Position numbers and translations under genes: made by a program. From assembly GCF_001984175.1 (NCBI RefSeq), contig NZ_MTQP01000037.1, forward strand, positions 1-64,000: a stretch of DNA of 64,000 nucleotides. The letters are read 5' to 3'. The notes under the pieces were generated by a model. It ran no database searches, was not told the origin of the DNA, and saw nothing but the letters and a program-made list of their open reading frames with translations. Below, one piece after another: positions 35,463 through 43,730 of the stretch. Position 1 is the first letter of the stretch, and each line of letters opens with the position of its first letter. Source of the DNA: Saccharothrix sp. ALI-22-I (GTDB taxonomy: Bacteria; Actinomycetota; Actinomycetes; Mycobacteriales; Pseudonocardiaceae).

Positions 35463-36638
35463 TCAGGTTGCCGAGTCCTGACGGAGTTCCTCGGCCACGA
35501 CCTCGATCTGCCGGAGAAGCGCCGATGGCGGGAGCGTCAGGTCCATGACGTGCTGCACGATGTCCACATTCGAGTTGCGCACCGAGTGGCTGCGTTGTCT
35601 CTGGCCGTCCGCGTACAGGAGATGGCCACGACGCACACCGAGCACCGTGCAGTACGCGAGCATCTGGTAGAGATCCGCGTTCAGTCCTGTCTGGCCGCCG
35701 TGCGTCTTGTACTTCGCGTCGAGGACGGCGGTCGGACGACTGCCGTGCGACCACACCAGATCCGGTCTGATCGGCACTTCGTTGTCGCGGTCGAGGTGAC
35801 GGCGGTCCTGGAGCGACGTCCGTCCGCCGTGTCCGCGCAGCGACTCAGCGAGGGCGACGGTGGTGAAGTCTTCGAACACGCGCCACATGCGCAGCAGGAA
35901 CCCCGAGATCCGCACGTCCGCTCCGCCGATCTCGACCGAATTTCCGCCGAGCACGATCTCCGCCAGGTGCAAGGCGTTGTGATACCGCCGGTTGAGTCGC
36001 GTCGGCCGCCACCGGGGAGGCTGAGTACCGCGCACGATCGGCGAGACGTCCGCCAGCCGCGCGGTCAGCGCCCGCAGGCGCTGTCGGACTGGCGCCGGCA
36101 CATCCGGCAGGGTGAGCAGCCGCCGGGCCGCCGCCAGCAGTAGTTGGTTCTCCGGGATGTCCACGGTGTAGTCGTCGAAGCGCACTTCCAGCGGCAGCGC
36201 CAACCCGAACCTGCGTCCGGTCTGTCGGGAGACGTCGAGCCGCCCGCGGAGGACAGGCAGGCTGTCGTCGACCGTCCGATAGCCCTGGAGGAGGCCACGC
36301 CGCACCGCGTACTCCGCCTGTCGCTCGAAGGCGTGGGCCATGGCGGGCACAAGGTCGTCCTCGACCCCCATGTCGACATCGGCATCGAGCCAGTGGTGCG
36401 GGTTGCGGGCGTAGCCGAGCAGGAACAGCAGACGGGCGATCGGGATCTTCGGCTTGATGCTCAGTTGGACGCCGCCGACATTCGCCACGCCGACGATGTC
36501 CTTGGCCCGCAGTCGCCACACCCCCGCCGATCGGGGTTCGGCGGTGACGATGTCGGCGGCGGTCAGTGCCGACGCGACGGCGGCGGGCAACGCCACCTCG
36601 ACGCCAGGACCGCCCTCACGCAGGACGACCGGGGTCAC
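35463..36638 (-). CDS. mcrC: McrC-like nuclease subunit of a type IV restriction system
   Basis: A 391-residue McrC-family protein. The N-terminal region has WRLRAKDIVGVANVGGVQLSIKPKIPIARLLFLLGYA, typical of McrC. The C-terminal PD-(D/E)XK nuclease has IRPDLVW, AVLDAKYK (Asp-x-Lys) and DLYQMLAYC (Gln). McrC joins the McrB GTPase to cleave DNA carrying modified bases. Its ATG overlaps the mcrB stop (ATGA), so the pair is one operon, transcribed leftwards. No catalytic residue appears to be lost. Confidence 0.93.
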   Translation of the reverse strand: MTPVVLREGGPGVEVALPAAVASALTAADIVTAEPRSAGVWRLRAKDIVGVANVGGVQLSIKPKIPIARLLFLLGYARNPHHWLDADVDMGVEDDLVPAMAHAFERQAEYAVRRGLLQGYRTVDDSLPVLRGRLDVSRQTGRRFGLALPLEVRFDDYTVDIPENQLLLAAARRLLTLPDVPAPVRQRLRALTARLADVSPIVRGTQPPRWRPTRLNRRYHNALHLAEIVLGGNSVEIGGADVRISGFLLRMWRVFEDFTTVALAESLRGHGGRTSLQDRRHLDRDNEVPIRPDLVWSHGSRPTAVLDAKYKTHGGQTGLNADLYQMLAYCTVLGVRRGHLLYADGQRQRSHSVRNSNVDIVQHVMDLTLPPSALLRQIEVVAEELRQDSAT

Positions 36639-38395
36639 GGTTCACCGTTCGGGTTGACCGCCGACCACAGCGCGGGCAAGCCGTAGGTCTCCACGACGTC
36701 GACGTTCTCCCCGTAGTGGTGCTCGACGAGCAGCGGCAGGATCGACGTCCGCCACACCCGGTCCAGTCCGCCCGGCTGGTGGACCGCCGGACGCATCAGG
36801 TAAGTCGGGCCGATGCGGAAGTCACGGTCCTCGATGCGCGAGTTCAGCTCGTCGAGCAGCGCGGCCGGGGCGGTGTCGAGGTCGCGGCGTTCGAGCCACT
36901 GTCGGAGCATGCCTTCCACGGGCGGCTCGGTGGGGTGCAGTTCCAGGAACGCGAACCGCCTGCGCATGGCGGCGTCGACCAGCGCGATGGACCGGTCGGC
37001 CGTGTTCATCGTGCCAATGATGAACACGTTCTTCGGCATGGAGAAGTCGCTGGCCCCGTCCTCGGAGTAGGTGAGACTGACGGTGTGGTTGCGGTACTCC
37101 AGCAGGAAGTACAGCTCACCGAACACCTTGGCGAGGTTGGCCCGGTTGATCTCGTCGATGATCAGCACATAGGGGAGTTCCGGGTTCTGCTGCGCCGCGT
37201 CGACCAGGCGGCGCAGCGGGCCGGGCACCAGCCGGAAGGCCACGCCGCTTCCCTCGGTCGAGGCGGCGGGCCGGAAGCCCTCGAAGAAGTCCTCGTAGGA
37301 ATAGGCGGGGTGGAACTGGACGAGTCGCACCTTGCTGCGGTCGGTGAGGTGCCACGCGAGTTGTTGCGCGAGGTGCGTCTTCCCGGTGCCGGGCGGACCG
37401 TAGAGGATGATCTGCCTGCGTTCGCGGAGCAGCTCGACGGCCTCTTGCAGGAAGTCGCGGGACAGCAGCAGTTCGTCGGCGAATTCGGCTGTGACGTCCC
37501 TGAGCGTCGCCTCGTGAGTCTTGGCCGGCTCCGGTTGACCTGACTCGACCGGTCCGACGCCGGAAGGCGCGGGCAGGAACGGCAGGAGGTCGTCGAGTTC
37601 CGCGGTGAGGTCGACGAGAGTGTTCTGATCCGACAGGCGGGCGGCCACCCGCTCGGGCAGGTCGGCGTAGTCGACCGGCTCGTCGAGCGTGCGCCACTCC
37701 ACATCGCGCCGGAGGTTGGACAGGCCTTCGGGACTGTCCGTCTGGTCGGCGTCGCCGACGATCACACCGAGGTGGATGTCGCCTTCCAACGGGGTCAGGA
37801 CCAGGTCGCCCGGCGCCATGAGACTGAGGAACGCGTGGAGTTCGAAGACCTGGACGCTTTTCGCGCTGTAGGACAGGAAGCCGTAATCGCGGTCGACCGC
37901 CTGCCGCACCTCGTCCTGCTCGACGCCGGGCTGCAACGGACCTAGCCGGGTCGCGGCGAGAGAGCAGAAGCCCTCCTCCAGCCAACCGGGCACAAGGTTG
38001 TGGCCTTTGACGGTCCCTCGCACGAGCCAGGCACGCGGCGGACGTTGAGGATCGACATCCTCGGCCGCGGTGGCGTACGCCGCGTTCAGAGCCTGCAACA
38101 AATCCTGAGCATTATTCGCTTTGCGTAGCTCCGCTCGACCGGATTCGGTGAGACTCCACGTGCCGCCCCGCTTGACCAGCCAGCCGGCCTTCTTCATGCC
38201 CGTCGTCGCGAATTGGAGTGCGGTGGTATACCGCTGGTGACCAGTCTTGTTGCGGCTGACCTCGACCCCGTTGAGCCCCACCCGCTCGGCGACCCGCGCC
38301 AGGGCGTCACCGGCGCGGATCGGTCCACGGGCGTCGTCCAGCACCTCCAGCAGCGCTTTGACCAGCAGCGGGCGTCGAAGCACGTTCTCGTCCAT
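36635..38395 (-). CDS. mcrB: McrB-like AAA+ GTPase of a type IV restriction system
   Basis: A 586-residue protein. ATG 38395 follows GGAGGACGGCC. An N-terminal winged-helix module (about 5-85: LLVKALLEVLDDARGPIRAGDALARV through WSLTESGRAEL) is followed by an EVE/PUA-like sensor segment (about 150-215: LSLMAPGDLVLTPLEGDIHLGVIVGD). The AAA+ motor has Walker A GPPGTGKTH (about 331-339), Walker B LIIDEINRAN and sensor GTMNTADRS. The motor drives DNA translocation; the sensor probably reads the modified base. This N-terminus differs from E. coli McrB, so target specificity cannot be assumed. Confidence 0.93.
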   Translation of the reverse strand: MDENVLRRPLLVKALLEVLDDARGPIRAGDALARVAERVGLNGVEVSRNKTGHQRYTTALQFATTGMKKAGWLVKRGGTWSLTESGRAELRKANNAQDLLQALNAAYATAAEDVDPQRPPRAWLVRGTVKGHNLVPGWLEEGFCSLAATRLGPLQPGVEQDEVRQAVDRDYGFLSYSAKSVQVFELHAFLSLMAPGDLVLTPLEGDIHLGVIVGDADQTDSPEGLSNLRRDVEWRTLDEPVDYADLPERVAARLSDQNTLVDLTAELDDLLPFLPAPSGVGPVESGQPEPAKTHEATLRDVTAEFADELLLSRDFLQEAVELLRERRQIILYGPPGTGKTHLAQQLAWHLTDRSKVRLVQFHPAYSYEDFFEGFRPAASTEGSGVAFRLVPGPLRRLVDAAQQNPELPYVLIIDEINRANLAKVFGELYFLLEYRNHTVSLTYSEDGASDFSMPKNVFIIGTMNTADRSIALVDAAMRRRFAFLELHPTEPPVEGMLRQWLERRDLDTAPAALLDELNSRIEDRDFRIGPTYLMRPAVHQPGGLDRVWRTSILPLLVEHHYGENVDVVETYGLPALWSAVNPNGEP

Positions 38396-38488
38396 GGCCG
38401 TCCTCCTGCGCTCACGATGCCATGGAACGATCACTCGCGCGTGTCTAACCCGATCAGGTGAACCGATCCGTTAACAACGGCTACATCA

Positions 38489-38532
38489 TCACCGATATCG
38501 CATCATGCGTGGACAAGATCACCCATCGGTGA
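38489..38532. promoter_or_regulatory. Inverted repeat in the divergent mcrB / GmrSD-like region
   Basis: TCACCGAT (38489-38496) and ATCGGTGA (38525-38532) are perfect inverted copies, and the second ends about 10 nt before a possible -10 (around CAATAT) for the rightward gene. The surrounding spacer (38396-38566) is AT-rich for this genome. Operator candidate controlling both restriction operons. Confidence 0.5.
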
Positions 38533-38566
38533 CAATATGCCGCGTCCCGATTGCCTGAGGAGTTCG

Positions 38567-40624
38567 GTGAAGGCCAGCGAGACCACTCTCCGCAGTCTGC
38601 TGCAAGGAGAGCGCCAGTACGTCGTCCCGCTCTACCAGCGCACCTACAGCTGGGAGCGGAAGGATCTCGACCAGCTCTGGCAGGACCTCATCGGGGTCGC
38701 GGACAGCGGGGGCACCGCGTCACACTTCCTCGGCTCGGTCGTGCTCGCCCCGAGTCCGGGCAACACACCGGCCGGTGTCCAGGTGTGGTTGGTGGTGGAC
38801 GGTCAGCAACGGCTGACGACCCTGTCGATCCTGCTGTGCGCGATCCGCGACCACGTACGCGCCCAGGACGCCCGGCTCGCGGAGAAGATCGACGACCTCT
38901 ACCTTTTCAACCGGTACGCCAACGGCCAAGAGCGCTACACGCTGCTGCCGACGCAGGCCGACCGGCCGTCGTGGATCAAACTGCTGGAACAGGCGCCCGA
39001 CGCCGGGGGAACCGACCGGATCGGTGACGCCTACCGCTTCTTCCGCAAGGAGCTGGCGGCCGTCGACGACCCCGACGACCCACACGACATCGCCCGCATC
39101 GAGCAGGCGATCGCCGGGCAGCTCAGCATCGTGGAGATCGCGGCGCACCCGGACGACAACGTGCACCGCATCTTCGAGTCGCTCAACCACACCGGCCAGC
39201 CGCTCACCCAGGCCGACCTGCTGCGCAACTACCTGTTCATGCGCCTGCCCACCCGCGCCGACCACGTCTACGCCAACCAGTGGTTGCCGTTGCAAGAGGG
39301 CCTGACGAACAAGCAGCTCGAAGAGCTGGTGTGGCTGGACCTAGTGCTGCGCGGTGACGACCGCGCCACCCAGGACGCGATCTACCAGTCCCAACAACAC
39401 CACCTGAGCAAGCTGTCAGGCGAGGCCGAGATCGAGGCGTGGATCGTCGACCTGCACCACAAGGCGCGGTTGTTCCGCCGGGTGCTCGCCCCGGAGAACG
39501 AGCCGAACCCGGTCCTCCAGCGGGCGTTGGACCGCCTCAAGCGCTGGGCGGCGCAGGTCGTGCACCCCATCGCCCTGCGGGTGATGGTGGCCCACCACGC
39601 CGGACGCCTCGACGCCTACGAGGCCGCTCGTGCACTGCGCGTCGTGGAGAGCTTCCTCGTGCGCAGGATGATCGTCGGCATCGCCACCACCGGCACCAAC
39701 CGCATCCTCATGACGTTGGTCAAGGAGCTGGGTGACGCGGTGCCGACGGTCGAGGAGATCACCCGCATCCTGTCGGGCCCGCGCAAGAAGTTCCCGACCG
39801 ACGAGCATGTGCGCGAGGCGGTGTTGGTGAACAACTTCTACTGGATCGGCCGCGGCCCGCAGCGCACGTTCGTGCTGCGGTGCCTGGAGGAGGACTACAG
39901 CCACGGCGAGCCGATCGACTTCGCCGGCTCGAAGCTGACCATCGAGCACGTGCTCCCCCAGTCTCCCACCCAGGAGTGGCGGGACATGCTGGCCGAGGAG
40001 CTGACCGGCGACGAGACGCCCGAAGAGCTGCACGCCAAGCTCGTGCACACGCTGGGAAACCTCAGCCTCACCGCTTACAACGCGAAGCTCGCCAACGACG
40101 GCTTCGCCGCCAAGAAGAAGATCCTCGGCGACAGCGGCCTGGCCATGAACCGCGAGATCGCGGCGGCGTCGCGGTGGGGCGCGAAGGAGATCAGGGAACG
40201 CGGCCGGGCGCTCGCCGAGCGGGCGTTGCGCATCTGGCCAGGCCCCACGGACGCGGCCGACACCACACCGGTGGAGCCCCGGTGGTGGCGGATGAACCAG
40301 GTCCTCGCCGGCATCCCCGCCGGACGCTGGACCAGCTACTCCGACGTCGCGGAGGTGATCGGCACCCACCAGGTCCCCGTTGGGTCGCGGCTCGCCAACG
40401 TGGTGACCCCGAACGCCCACCGCGTGCTCAAGCTCAGCGGCGAGATCTCACCGGACTTCCGCTGGCCGGACCCGGATCGCACCGACGACCCGAAGGTGGT
40501 CCTGAAGGCCGAGGGCGTCAGGTTCGACGCCAAGGGGCGCGCGTCCGCCGAGCAGCGGCTGACCGCCGTCGAACTGGCGACGCTCGCCGACCTGGACGTC
40601 GACGTGGCGGAGGCCGAGGAGTGA
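38567..40624 (+). CDS. GmrSD-like DUF262/DUF1524 nuclease fused to an alkyltransferase-like domain
   Basis: A 685-residue protein. GTG 38567 (VKASETTLRSLLQGE, the usual DUF262 start) follows GAGGAG; an ATG 30 nt upstream lacks a ribosome site. The DUF262 domain (1-~330) carries VPLYQRTYSW and VVDGQQRLTTL (Asp78), the nucleotide-hydrolysis/ParB-like motif. The DUF1524 HNH-type nuclease (about 380-545) has IEHVLPQ (His461) and LGNLSLTAYNAKLAN. From about residue 570 comes an MGMT/ATL-like domain: VLAGIPAGRWTSYSDVAEVIG and TPNAHRVL, where the PCHRV Cys is missing, so it can bind DNA but not transfer alkyl groups. GmrSD enzymes cut DNA with glucosylated hydroxymethylcytosine. Confidence 0.9.
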   Translation: MKASETTLRSLLQGERQYVVPLYQRTYSWERKDLDQLWQDLIGVADSGGTASHFLGSVVLAPSPGNTPAGVQVWLVVDGQQRLTTLSILLCAIRDHVRAQDARLAEKIDDLYLFNRYANGQERYTLLPTQADRPSWIKLLEQAPDAGGTDRIGDAYRFFRKELAAVDDPDDPHDIARIEQAIAGQLSIVEIAAHPDDNVHRIFESLNHTGQPLTQADLLRNYLFMRLPTRADHVYANQWLPLQEGLTNKQLEELVWLDLVLRGDDRATQDAIYQSQQHHLSKLSGEAEIEAWIVDLHHKARLFRRVLAPENEPNPVLQRALDRLKRWAAQVVHPIALRVMVAHHAGRLDAYEAARALRVVESFLVRRMIVGIATTGTNRILMTLVKELGDAVPTVEEITRILSGPRKKFPTDEHVREAVLVNNFYWIGRGPQRTFVLRCLEEDYSHGEPIDFAGSKLTIEHVLPQSPTQEWRDMLAEELTGDETPEELHAKLVHTLGNLSLTAYNAKLANDGFAAKKKILGDSGLAMNREIAAASRWGAKEIRERGRALAERALRIWPGPTDAADTTPVEPRWWRMNQVLAGIPAGRWTSYSDVAEVIGTHQVPVGSRLANVVTPNAHRVLKLSGEISPDFRWPDPDRTDDPKVVLKAEGVRFDAKGRASAEQRLTAVELATLADLDVDVAEAEE

Positions 40625-41646
40625 CGCCGAACATCCTCGTCGCCCCCTCCTACGGCAAGGCCAGTGCCAGAAGGCACTTCCACGACACCATCGAGGGCTG
40701 GGTCCCCTTCGCCGACGCCGAGCGGGGCCCGCTGCTGACCGACGAGCAGCGGGACCGACTGCTCGCGCTGCACCCGTCGGGCGTCGCGCACTTCTGGGGC
40801 GCGACCGAGAACCATGCCGACATGATGGCGGAACTGAAGCGCGGTGACGTCGTCCTCTTCACCGGCGACAACAAGGTGAAGGCCTGTGGCGAGGTCGGAT
40901 ACGTGTTCCGCAACAAGGACTTCGCCGACAAGCTGTGGTGGAAAGAGGGCGACAAGGAGAGCTTCGTCCACGCGTACAGCGTCGTCAACGTGCGCATGGT
41001 CGAGCGCCCGAAGCGCGACCTCGTGACGCTGTGCGGGTACGAGCCGAACTACGCGATCCCCGGACAGCGGTTCCTGCGGGAGCGGGACGTGCCGAAGGTG
41101 TTGCGCGAGTTCGGCATCGCGACGAGCGTGCTGGAGACACAGCTCGAAGAGATGATCGCGAAGGACCTCGACGAGGTCCGCCGCTCGTGGGTCACTCCGG
41201 TCGAGAAGGCCCACAAGAAGAAGGTCAAGCGCACCACGTCGGCGTCCACCACGGTCACCGATCGGGTCGAGACCGGTCTTGTGGAGATCTACCAACGCTT
41301 CTGCGAGCCGGAGAAGCTGGTCGCGTTCCGCACCGACAGCGGCCTGCGGGCCGACCTCTACCGGGAGAACGGCGACGAGGTCGAGATCATCGAGGCGAAG
41401 AGCCTGCCCACGCACGGCAAGGTGCGTGAGGCCGTGGCCCAGTTGCTGGACTACGCGGTGCACAGCGTCCGGCCGGTCACCCGCCTGTCGGCGCTGTTCC
41501 CGAGCAGACCCGACCGTGACGGGCTGGCCTACCTGCACCGGTTGGGCATCGACTGCGTGTACCTCGTCGACGGCGGCTCGTTCAAGCGGGAGGAAGCCTC
41601 CGACGCGCGCCGCGAACACATGATCCCGGTGTGGCGGGGAATCTGA
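40621..41646 (+). CDS. EVE-like plus PD-(D/E)XK nuclease-like protein, partner of the GmrSD fusion
   Basis: A 341-residue protein whose GTG overlaps the previous stop (GTGA), so the two are coupled. The N-terminal ~150 residues look like an EVE/PUA-type base-sensing fold: HFWGATENHADMMAELKRGDVVLFTGDNKVKACGEVGYVF. The C-terminal part carries a restriction-enzyme-like core: LRADLY (Asp245), IIEAKS (Glu258, Lys260) and VAQLLDYA (Gln). This combination fits a modification-dependent nuclease. The basic linker KAHKKKVKRTTS may contact DNA. No known gene name applies. Confidence 0.82.
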   Translation: MTPNILVAPSYGKASARRHFHDTIEGWVPFADAERGPLLTDEQRDRLLALHPSGVAHFWGATENHADMMAELKRGDVVLFTGDNKVKACGEVGYVFRNKDFADKLWWKEGDKESFVHAYSVVNVRMVERPKRDLVTLCGYEPNYAIPGQRFLRERDVPKVLREFGIATSVLETQLEEMIAKDLDEVRRSWVTPVEKAHKKKVKRTTSASTTVTDRVETGLVEIYQRFCEPEKLVAFRTDSGLRADLYRENGDEVEIIEAKSLPTHGKVREAVAQLLDYAVHSVRPVTRLSALFPSRPDRDGLAYLHRLGIDCVYLVDGGSFKREEASDARREHMIPVWRGI

Positions 41647-41676
41647 CCCTATCGACGTCGGGCGGTCCACCCGTGA

Positions 41677-42126
41677 TCAGCCGGTGGACCGCCCGACGCG
41701 GCTCGCGAGAGCTTGGCTCGACGCGGTGCCGTCGACACTGCCTCGGTCCGGCACGGCTGTGTCGGCCTGTGGCTCCGGCGCCAGGCACGCCCCGACCGCC
41801 ACGTCCAACGCCTGCCGGGCCACCTGCCAGCACTGGAGCCCACCCACGGCGAGCAGGACCATGCCGACGAGCAACAGCGTGTGCGGGATGACCGGCTCCG
41901 CACGCGCGCCGATCGCCAGCAGCGCGCCGAACTGACCGAGCACGCCCGCGCTGAACAGCACGGGGAACATCCGCGTGCAGCGGACCCACCGCGCGAGGAC
42001 CTGGTTCGTCATGCTCAGCGAGGCGAGCACCGCACGACGCTGCGCGGGTGAGACGAGGCAGGACAGACCGAGCAGGTTGGTGATCGTCCGATCGACGAGC
42101 ACCTGCCGTTGCCTGTGGACGAGCAC
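41677..42126 (-). CDS. Small hypothetical membrane protein
   Basis: A 149-residue protein starting at GTG 42126, which is preceded by GGGAGG with an 8-nt spacing. Two to three membrane segments are visible (MFPVLFSAGVLGQFGALLAI and HTLLLVGMVLLAVGGLQ). The N-terminus is basic and the C-terminus is a polar tail. No family recognised. It points against the flanking GmrSD-like genes and is co-directional with the next small gene. Confidence 0.6.
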   Translation of the reverse strand: MLVHRQRQVLVDRTITNLLGLSCLVSPAQRRAVLASLSMTNQVLARWVRCTRMFPVLFSAGVLGQFGALLAIGARAEPVIPHTLLLVGMVLLAVGGLQCWQVARQALDVAVGACLAPEPQADTAVPDRGSVDGTASSQALASRVGRSTG

Positions 42127-42228
42127 TTCTCACACCTCCCGGAAAGGGCGGGACGACGCGGGCGGGGAGAACACTCGGAGAAGCGCCGCCCGCGCCGCCC
42201 CTGGACGGCCGGCCGAAGGAGGCCCGGC

Positions 42229-42507
42229 TCAGCCGCCGGCAACGGGGACGGTGAGTATCGGCCGGAGTGCCTGACGCAGGTCGTCGCGCAGCACGCAACC
42301 CGTCGCCCGGCACGCCGTGCACCCGCCGGACTCGTCGAGCGGATGCGTGCCCAGGCACAGCGTGACCGCGTCGACGAGCCGGTGCGTTTCCGTGCGCGCC
42401 ATCCTCAGCGAGTCCTCGTCATCGCCGTAGAGCACGCCGATCAACAGCGCTGCCAAGTGCTGCCGCAACGCGCCATCAACCCGCTTGACCCCAGATGGGC
42501 TTTCCAT
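42229..42507 (-). CDS. Small cysteine-containing hypothetical protein
   Basis: A 92-residue protein. ATG 42507 follows GGGGAG with good spacing. The N-terminal half is helical (ALRQHLAALLIGVLYGDDED). The C-terminal half holds CLGTH, GCTACRATGC and a final helix, a pattern seen in small actinomycete proteins that may bind zinc. It lies just upstream of the oppositely oriented XRE regulator gene, sharing its promoter region, so the regulator may control it. Function unknown. Confidence 0.6.
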   Translation of the reverse strand: MESPSGVKRVDGALRQHLAALLIGVLYGDDEDSLRMARTETHRLVDAVTLCLGTHPLDESGGCTACRATGCVLRDDLRQALRPILTVPVAGG

Positions 42508-42660
42508 GACCACTCCCCTCGACCTGGTTGAGAATGGCAGCCCTCACAGGCAAGCGGCAACGTCTTGCAGTGCCACTTCTGGGTGACTTTTCGCTGCTCA
42601 GCGCCATTATAAGACGATCTTGTGATCTCATTCCTTGCAGGCTACGCAAGGGGAGAGAAC

Positions 42661-43509
42661 GTGGTGAAGCAGAAGCCAGGCGTGACTACCAGGGAAATCG
42701 GGTTCGAACTGGAACGGCTGCGCCGCGCCGCGAAGCTGAATCTCGATCAAGTCGGCAAGGGGATCGGTGTCTCGGCCGCCACGATCAGCAGACTGGAGAA
42801 CGGCAAGCGACAGCCCAGCATCGAGGAGGTCGCTTCGATCCTCACCGTGATCGGCGTGACCGGTGCCGAGCGCGACCGCTTGTTGGACCAAGCGCGAGGA
42901 GGCAGCGGCCTCGGCTTGGTCGAGGGCAGCAACCCCACAGTGCAGAGTCGTACCTACCTGAACTTCGAGACCCGCGCCACGACGGTCACGAACTTTGAGC
43001 TGATGCTGGTGCCCGGCCTGGCTCAGACGGCCGAGTACGCCTTCGCCGCGATCACAGCCCTCATGCTCGACACGGACGAGCCGGACGTCGAAGCGCGGGT
43101 GAGGCGAAGGCTCGCACGTCAGACGATCCTCGGGCGACGGACTCCCCCGCAAGTCAACCTGATCATCTCCGAGTACGCGCTGCGCCTCCCGCTCGGCGGG
43201 CCGAAGATCATGGCCCGACAACTGCGCCACCTGATCGCCCTCAGCGAGCAGCCACACATCTCCATACGGGTCTTGCCCAGCGACGTGGTGGCTCACCCCG
43301 GGCTGCTCGGCCAGTTCGTCCTACTGGAGTTCGCCGGTGACCCAGCGCTTGTCCACGTCGAAGACCGTGCGACAGGCTTGTTCCTGGATGATCCTCTCCG
43401 TGTCGCCAGCTATAGGCTCACAGTGGAGAAGCTGAGGGACGTGGCGCTGGACGAACAAGACTCCCTGTGGCTGATGACGTCCATCGCGCGCGACCACGAC
43501 GGAGAGTGA
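42661..43509 (+). CDS. XRE family regulator with DUF5753 domain
   Basis: A 282-residue regulator starting at GTG 42661 (or GTG 42664), after AGGGGAGAGAAC. The N-terminal helix-turn-helix reads FELERLRRAAKLNLDQVGKGIGVSAATISRLENGKRQPSIEEV. The C-terminal ~180 residues match DUF5753 (VPGLAQTAEYAFAAI, RRLARQTILGRR, ISEYALRLPLGGP, HISIRVLPSDVVAHPG). Actinomycetes encode many such regulators next to a DUF397 gene, as here, and some influence development or antibiotic production. It sits between two restriction-type modules. Confidence 0.92.
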   Translation: MVKQKPGVTTREIGFELERLRRAAKLNLDQVGKGIGVSAATISRLENGKRQPSIEEVASILTVIGVTGAERDRLLDQARGGSGLGLVEGSNPTVQSRTYLNFETRATTVTNFELMLVPGLAQTAEYAFAAITALMLDTDEPDVEARVRRRLARQTILGRRTPPQVNLIISEYALRLPLGGPKIMARQLRHLIALSEQPHISIRVLPSDVVAHPGLLGQFVLLEFAGDPALVHVEDRATGLFLDDPLRVASYRLTVEKLRDVALDEQDSLWLMTSIARDHDGE

Positions 43510-43521
43510 GGTGGCGCATAG

Positions 43522-43701
43522 ATGACTACGCCTACGCAGTTCCGCAAGAGCAGCCATAGCGGCGATTCCAACTGCGTTGAAGTGGCGAGGGACTCACGAG
43601 TTGTCCGACTGCGCGACTCAAAGCAGCCAGAAGGCATGTGCGTACAAATCAGCGCGAATAGCTTCCGTACATTCGTAAGCATGATCAAGGCGTACCGGTA
43701 A
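43522..43701 (+). CDS. DUF397 domain-containing small protein
   Basis: A 59-residue protein: ATG 43522, stop TAA 43699-43701. The sequence starts MTTPTQFRKSSHSGDSNCVE, followed by VVRLRDSKQPEG and a final helix, which matches DUF397 (usual pattern FRKSSYSG...NCVEVA...VRDSK). It lies 12 bp after the XRE gene; such pairs resemble antitoxin/regulator duos and are often co-transcribed. Codon use is noticeably less GC-rich than in the neighbours. Confidence 0.88.
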   Translation: MTTPTQFRKSSHSGDSNCVEVARDSRVVRLRDSKQPEGMCVQISANSFRTFVSMIKAYR

Positions 43702-43704
43702 GTG

Positions 43705-43729
43705 GAAGGGGCGGCCCATCCGCCCCTTC
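43705..43729. terminator. Bidirectional terminator between DUF397 and the methyltransferase
   Basis: GAAGGGGCGG (43705-43714) and CCGCCCCTTC (43720-43729) form a perfect 10-bp stem with a CCCAT loop between convergent genes, followed by TTC on the plus strand. Confidence 0.8.
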
Positions 43730-43730
43730 T

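Noticed and set aside
35334..36143. Plus-strand frame overlapping mcrC
   Set aside because: Shadow of the mcrC codons; no ribosome site or motif, whereas mcrC has a full nuclease core.
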